Assembly: GCA_946481195.1 (NCBI GenBank)
Contig: CAMLNG010000247.1
Span: 1-5,922, forward strand
DNA length: 5,922 nucleotides
Direction: 5' to 3'
Source of the DNA: an uncultured Chromatiaceae bacterium
Lineage (GTDB): Bacteria; Pseudomonadota; Gammaproteobacteria; Enterobacterales; Alteromonadaceae
Shown here: piece by piece, positions 5,032 to 5,922 of the stretch
Layout: each line of letters opens with the position of its first letter
How positions within the stretch are numbered: position 1 is the first letter of the stretch
Notes under the pieces: model-generated
What the model was told of the DNA's origin: nothing
Databases searched by the model: none
What the model saw: the letters and a program-made list of their open reading frames with translations, nothing else
Program-made: the position numbers and the translations under genes

Positions 5032-5546
5032 TACGGACAAGGCAGCTCATGCCATTGCAGCTGGCTGCGCCCGCTCTGACTGACACTCAGGCTGGCGTGC
5101 CAGCGATATTGCGCCACGCAATAAATAAAAGTGCCGTTTTGCAGCGCGTTTAAGCTGCCATCTGAGCGAAACTCCAGCAGTTCCCGATTGTAAAACAGGC
5201 GGTGGTCAGGCTTTAACGCGTCGATTTGTTTCAACACGGCATTGCCGGGTGAAGCGTCGAAGATTTGCACTGGTGTCTCGCTCCAGCGCCCATCACATTG
5301 CTGCAGCTGGCGCGGACAGACTGTGACTATGCTGCCAAGACTTACCGCCTGCACTCTGGCGTAACTGAGCTGCTGGCGGAATTGCTGCATAAAACTCTCG
5401 GCTTGTTGCCGGGCAAAGATTTCCGCCAGACTTGGCAGGGCTAACAGTGACATGATGGCGAAAATTGCCAGACATACCAGCAGTTCAGTGAGTGAGAATC
5501 CCGCAATCGCAGGCGAGGAGGTAAAATATGGCTGTTGCTGTTCCAT
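5028..5546 (-). CDS. fimT: FimT/GspH-family pseudopilin (type IV pilus minor pilin)
   Basis: A 172-residue prepilin-like protein on the minus strand. The leader is long (16 residues, ending AIAG), with cleavage predicted G16/F17 and Glu at +5 (E21) in GFSLTELLVCLAIFAIMSLL followed by ALPSL. The body follows FimT/GspH layout: a helix with QAESFMQQFRQQLSYARVQA (residues 48-67), the strand SIVTVCPRQLQQCDGRW with C77/C84 (72-88), LLEFRSDGSLN, and the late NGTFIYC strand (C143). The C-terminal GRxR motif linked to DNA binding in FimT reads GRSQ (159-162) here. FimT/FimU proteins join the minor-pilin complex and in some species bind DNA during uptake. A ribosome site (AGGA, plus strand 5554-5557) lies 7 nt before the ATG. 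It is convergent with the second pilE, sharing bases 5028-5031, and divergent from nadE. Confidence 0.85.
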   Translation of the reverse strand: MEQQQPYFTSSPAIAGFSLTELLVCLAIFAIMSLLALPSLAEIFARQQAESFMQQFRQQLSYARVQAVSLGSIVTVCPRQLQQCDGRWSETPVQIFDASPGNAVLKQIDALKPDHRLFYNRELLEFRSDGSLNALQNGTFIYCVAQYRWHASLSVSQSGRSQLQWHELPCPY

Positions 5547-5553
5547 CGCTTAT

Positions 5554-5557
5554 TCCT
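5554..5557 (-). promoter_or_regulatory. Ribosome binding site of fimT
   Basis: On the minus strand AGGA lies 7 nt before the ATG at 5546-5544. It supports the longer start and hence the 16-residue leader, rather than any internal start. Confidence 0.6.
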
Positions 5558-5695
5558 GTGTTTCTGTTCCGTGAAGACACCCGTTTACCTTAGTCGCCAA
5601 GTGATAGGTGTGCAAGTCTGATACCTGTACCGGATCTCTTAGCCCATTCAATGCTGACTTCTGCATCCATCCAACCAACTACCAGCCACTGTGGT

Positions 5696-5724
5696 TTGAG
5701 AAAACAGCGAAAAATCGCTACCAT
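5696..5724 (+). promoter_or_regulatory. Candidate sigma70 promoter of nadE
   Basis: TTGAGA (5696-5701, 5/6), a 17-nt spacer, then TACCAT (5719-5724, 4/6). Predicted transcription start is near 5731, leaving a leader of about 25 nt before the ATG at 5756. Position and spacing fit a housekeeping promoter. Confidence 0.55.
5706..5719. repeat. Short inverted repeat inside the nadE promoter spacer
   Basis: AGCGA AAAA TCGCT: 5-bp arms around four A, lying between the -35 and -10 boxes. It touches the first base of the -10. A protein bound here would block RNA polymerase, so it could be an operator. It is short enough to be chance. Confidence 0.35.
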
Positions 5725-5755
5725 AGCGCCCAAGTTGTTGTACAGGCACCCTGAT

Positions 5756-5922
5756 ATGTCGCATTCCATTTCCGTCAGTTTGATCCAGCAGCGTTTCAGC
5801 ATTGGTGCTGTACAGCAAAACTGTGACAAAATTCTGCAGTTAGCTGCTGAAGCTGCCACTGATCTGGTGATTTTTCCCGAACTGACCCTAACCGGTTATC
5901 CACCGGAAGATTTGTTGTTCCG
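5756..5922 (+). CDS. nadE: Glutamine-dependent NAD+ synthetase, N-terminal nitrilase domain (5' part)
   Basis: 55 complete codons are visible before the right edge. The start ATG at 5756 leads directly into the first strand of the carbon-nitrogen hydrolase (nitrilase) fold, ISVSLIQQRFSIGAVQQN, then ATDLVIFPELTLTGYPPEDL. The FPELTLTGYPPEDL segment is characteristic of the glutaminase domain of long NAD+ synthetases; E42 in FPEL is the expected catalytic Glu of the Glu-Lys-Cys triad. That domain releases ammonia from glutamine for the C-terminal synthetase, which amidates deaminated NAD (NaAD) to NAD+ in the cytoplasm. The synthetase half lies beyond the window, so a stand-alone nitrilase cannot be fully ruled out, but GYPPEDL favours NadE. 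AGG at 5744-5746 is a weak ribosome site. It is unrelated in function to the pilin genes and has its own promoter. Confidence 0.85.
   Translation, partial: MSHSISVSLIQQRFSIGAVQQNCDKILQLAAEAATDLVIFPELTLTGYPPEDLLF

Larger units (their letters stand above)
5547..5755. other. Divergent intergenic region between fimT and nadE
   Basis: This 209-nt region has no convincing gene. It holds the fimT ribosome site (5554-5557), a good nadE promoter (5696-5724) and a small inverted repeat (5706-5719). On the minus strand only a poor fimT promoter candidate is visible (TTGCAC 5615-5610, 17 nt, TAAGGT 5592-5587; about 3/6 each), so the fimT promoter is not identified. A minus-strand frame crossing it is dismissed because it runs into nadE. 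Confidence 0.6.

Noticed and set aside
5091..5104. GCTGGC-GT-GCCAGC palindrome as a terminator for the second pilE
   Set aside because: It has only a 2-nt centre, no T-tract, and lies in conserved fimT coding sequence; a stable hairpin terminator is unlikely.
5590..5859. Minus-strand open frame of 89 codons between fimT and nadE
   Set aside because: It overlaps the clear nadE start by about 100 nt, shows no recognisable motif, and no ribosome site was evident; it is an antisense shadow.
1..5922. CRISPR arrays, tRNA/rRNA genes, insertion sequences, attachment sites
   Set aside because: No regularly spaced repeats, no tRNA or rRNA signatures, no transposase, and no terminal inverted repeats were seen on either strand.

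Overview
The window is a stretch of type IV pilus (T4P) minor-pilin and tip genes from a gammaproteobacterium, ending at the start of a housekeeping gene for glutamine-dependent NAD+ synthetase. The gene order (pilY1-pilE next to pilV-pilW-pilX and a FimT/GspH-type pseudopilin), moderate GC content, Gln-rich proteins and strong Shine-Dalgarno sites suggest a marine or freshwater member of the Alteromonadales/Chromatiales (Rheinheimera/Alishewanella-like). That genus-level guess is weak.

Layout. (1) 1-1033: the 3' part of a full-type pilY1 (C-terminal beta-propeller with a calcium loop), running in from outside the window. (2) 1044-1469: a classical pilE, 10 nt downstream; these two look like the end of a first minor-pilin operon. 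(3) 1470-1528: a short AT-rich gap with a good sigma70-like promoter. (4) 1529-5031: a second, tightly packed cassette on the same strand: pilV-like (GTG start), pilW-like (ATGA overlap), pilX-like (20-nt gap), a secreted 449-aa PilY1-like protein (ATGA overlap) and a second pilE-like pilin (TGATG overlap). (5) 5028-5546, minus strand: a FimT/GspH pseudopilin, convergent with the second pilE and sharing a TTAA that holds both stop codons. (6) 5547-5755: divergent intergenic region with a good promoter for the next gene. (7) 5756-end: 5' end of nadE (nitrilase domain).

How it fits together. PilV, PilW, PilX, PilE and FimT/GspH proteins are prepilin-like subunits cleaved by the prepilin peptidase PilD; with PilY1 they form the complex that primes and caps the pilus. 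The second cassette repeats the V-W-X-Y1-E order in divergent form. Its PilY1 homologue has lost the N-terminal vWA-type region and keeps only the propeller half. Its PilW has Gln in place of the usual Glu5. Its PilE has Ala in place of the Gly at the prepilin cleavage site. The most interesting reading is that the strain carries two alternative T4P tip complexes, the second stripped down. This is inferred from sequence comparison by eye within the window; the 5' part of the first operon is not visible.
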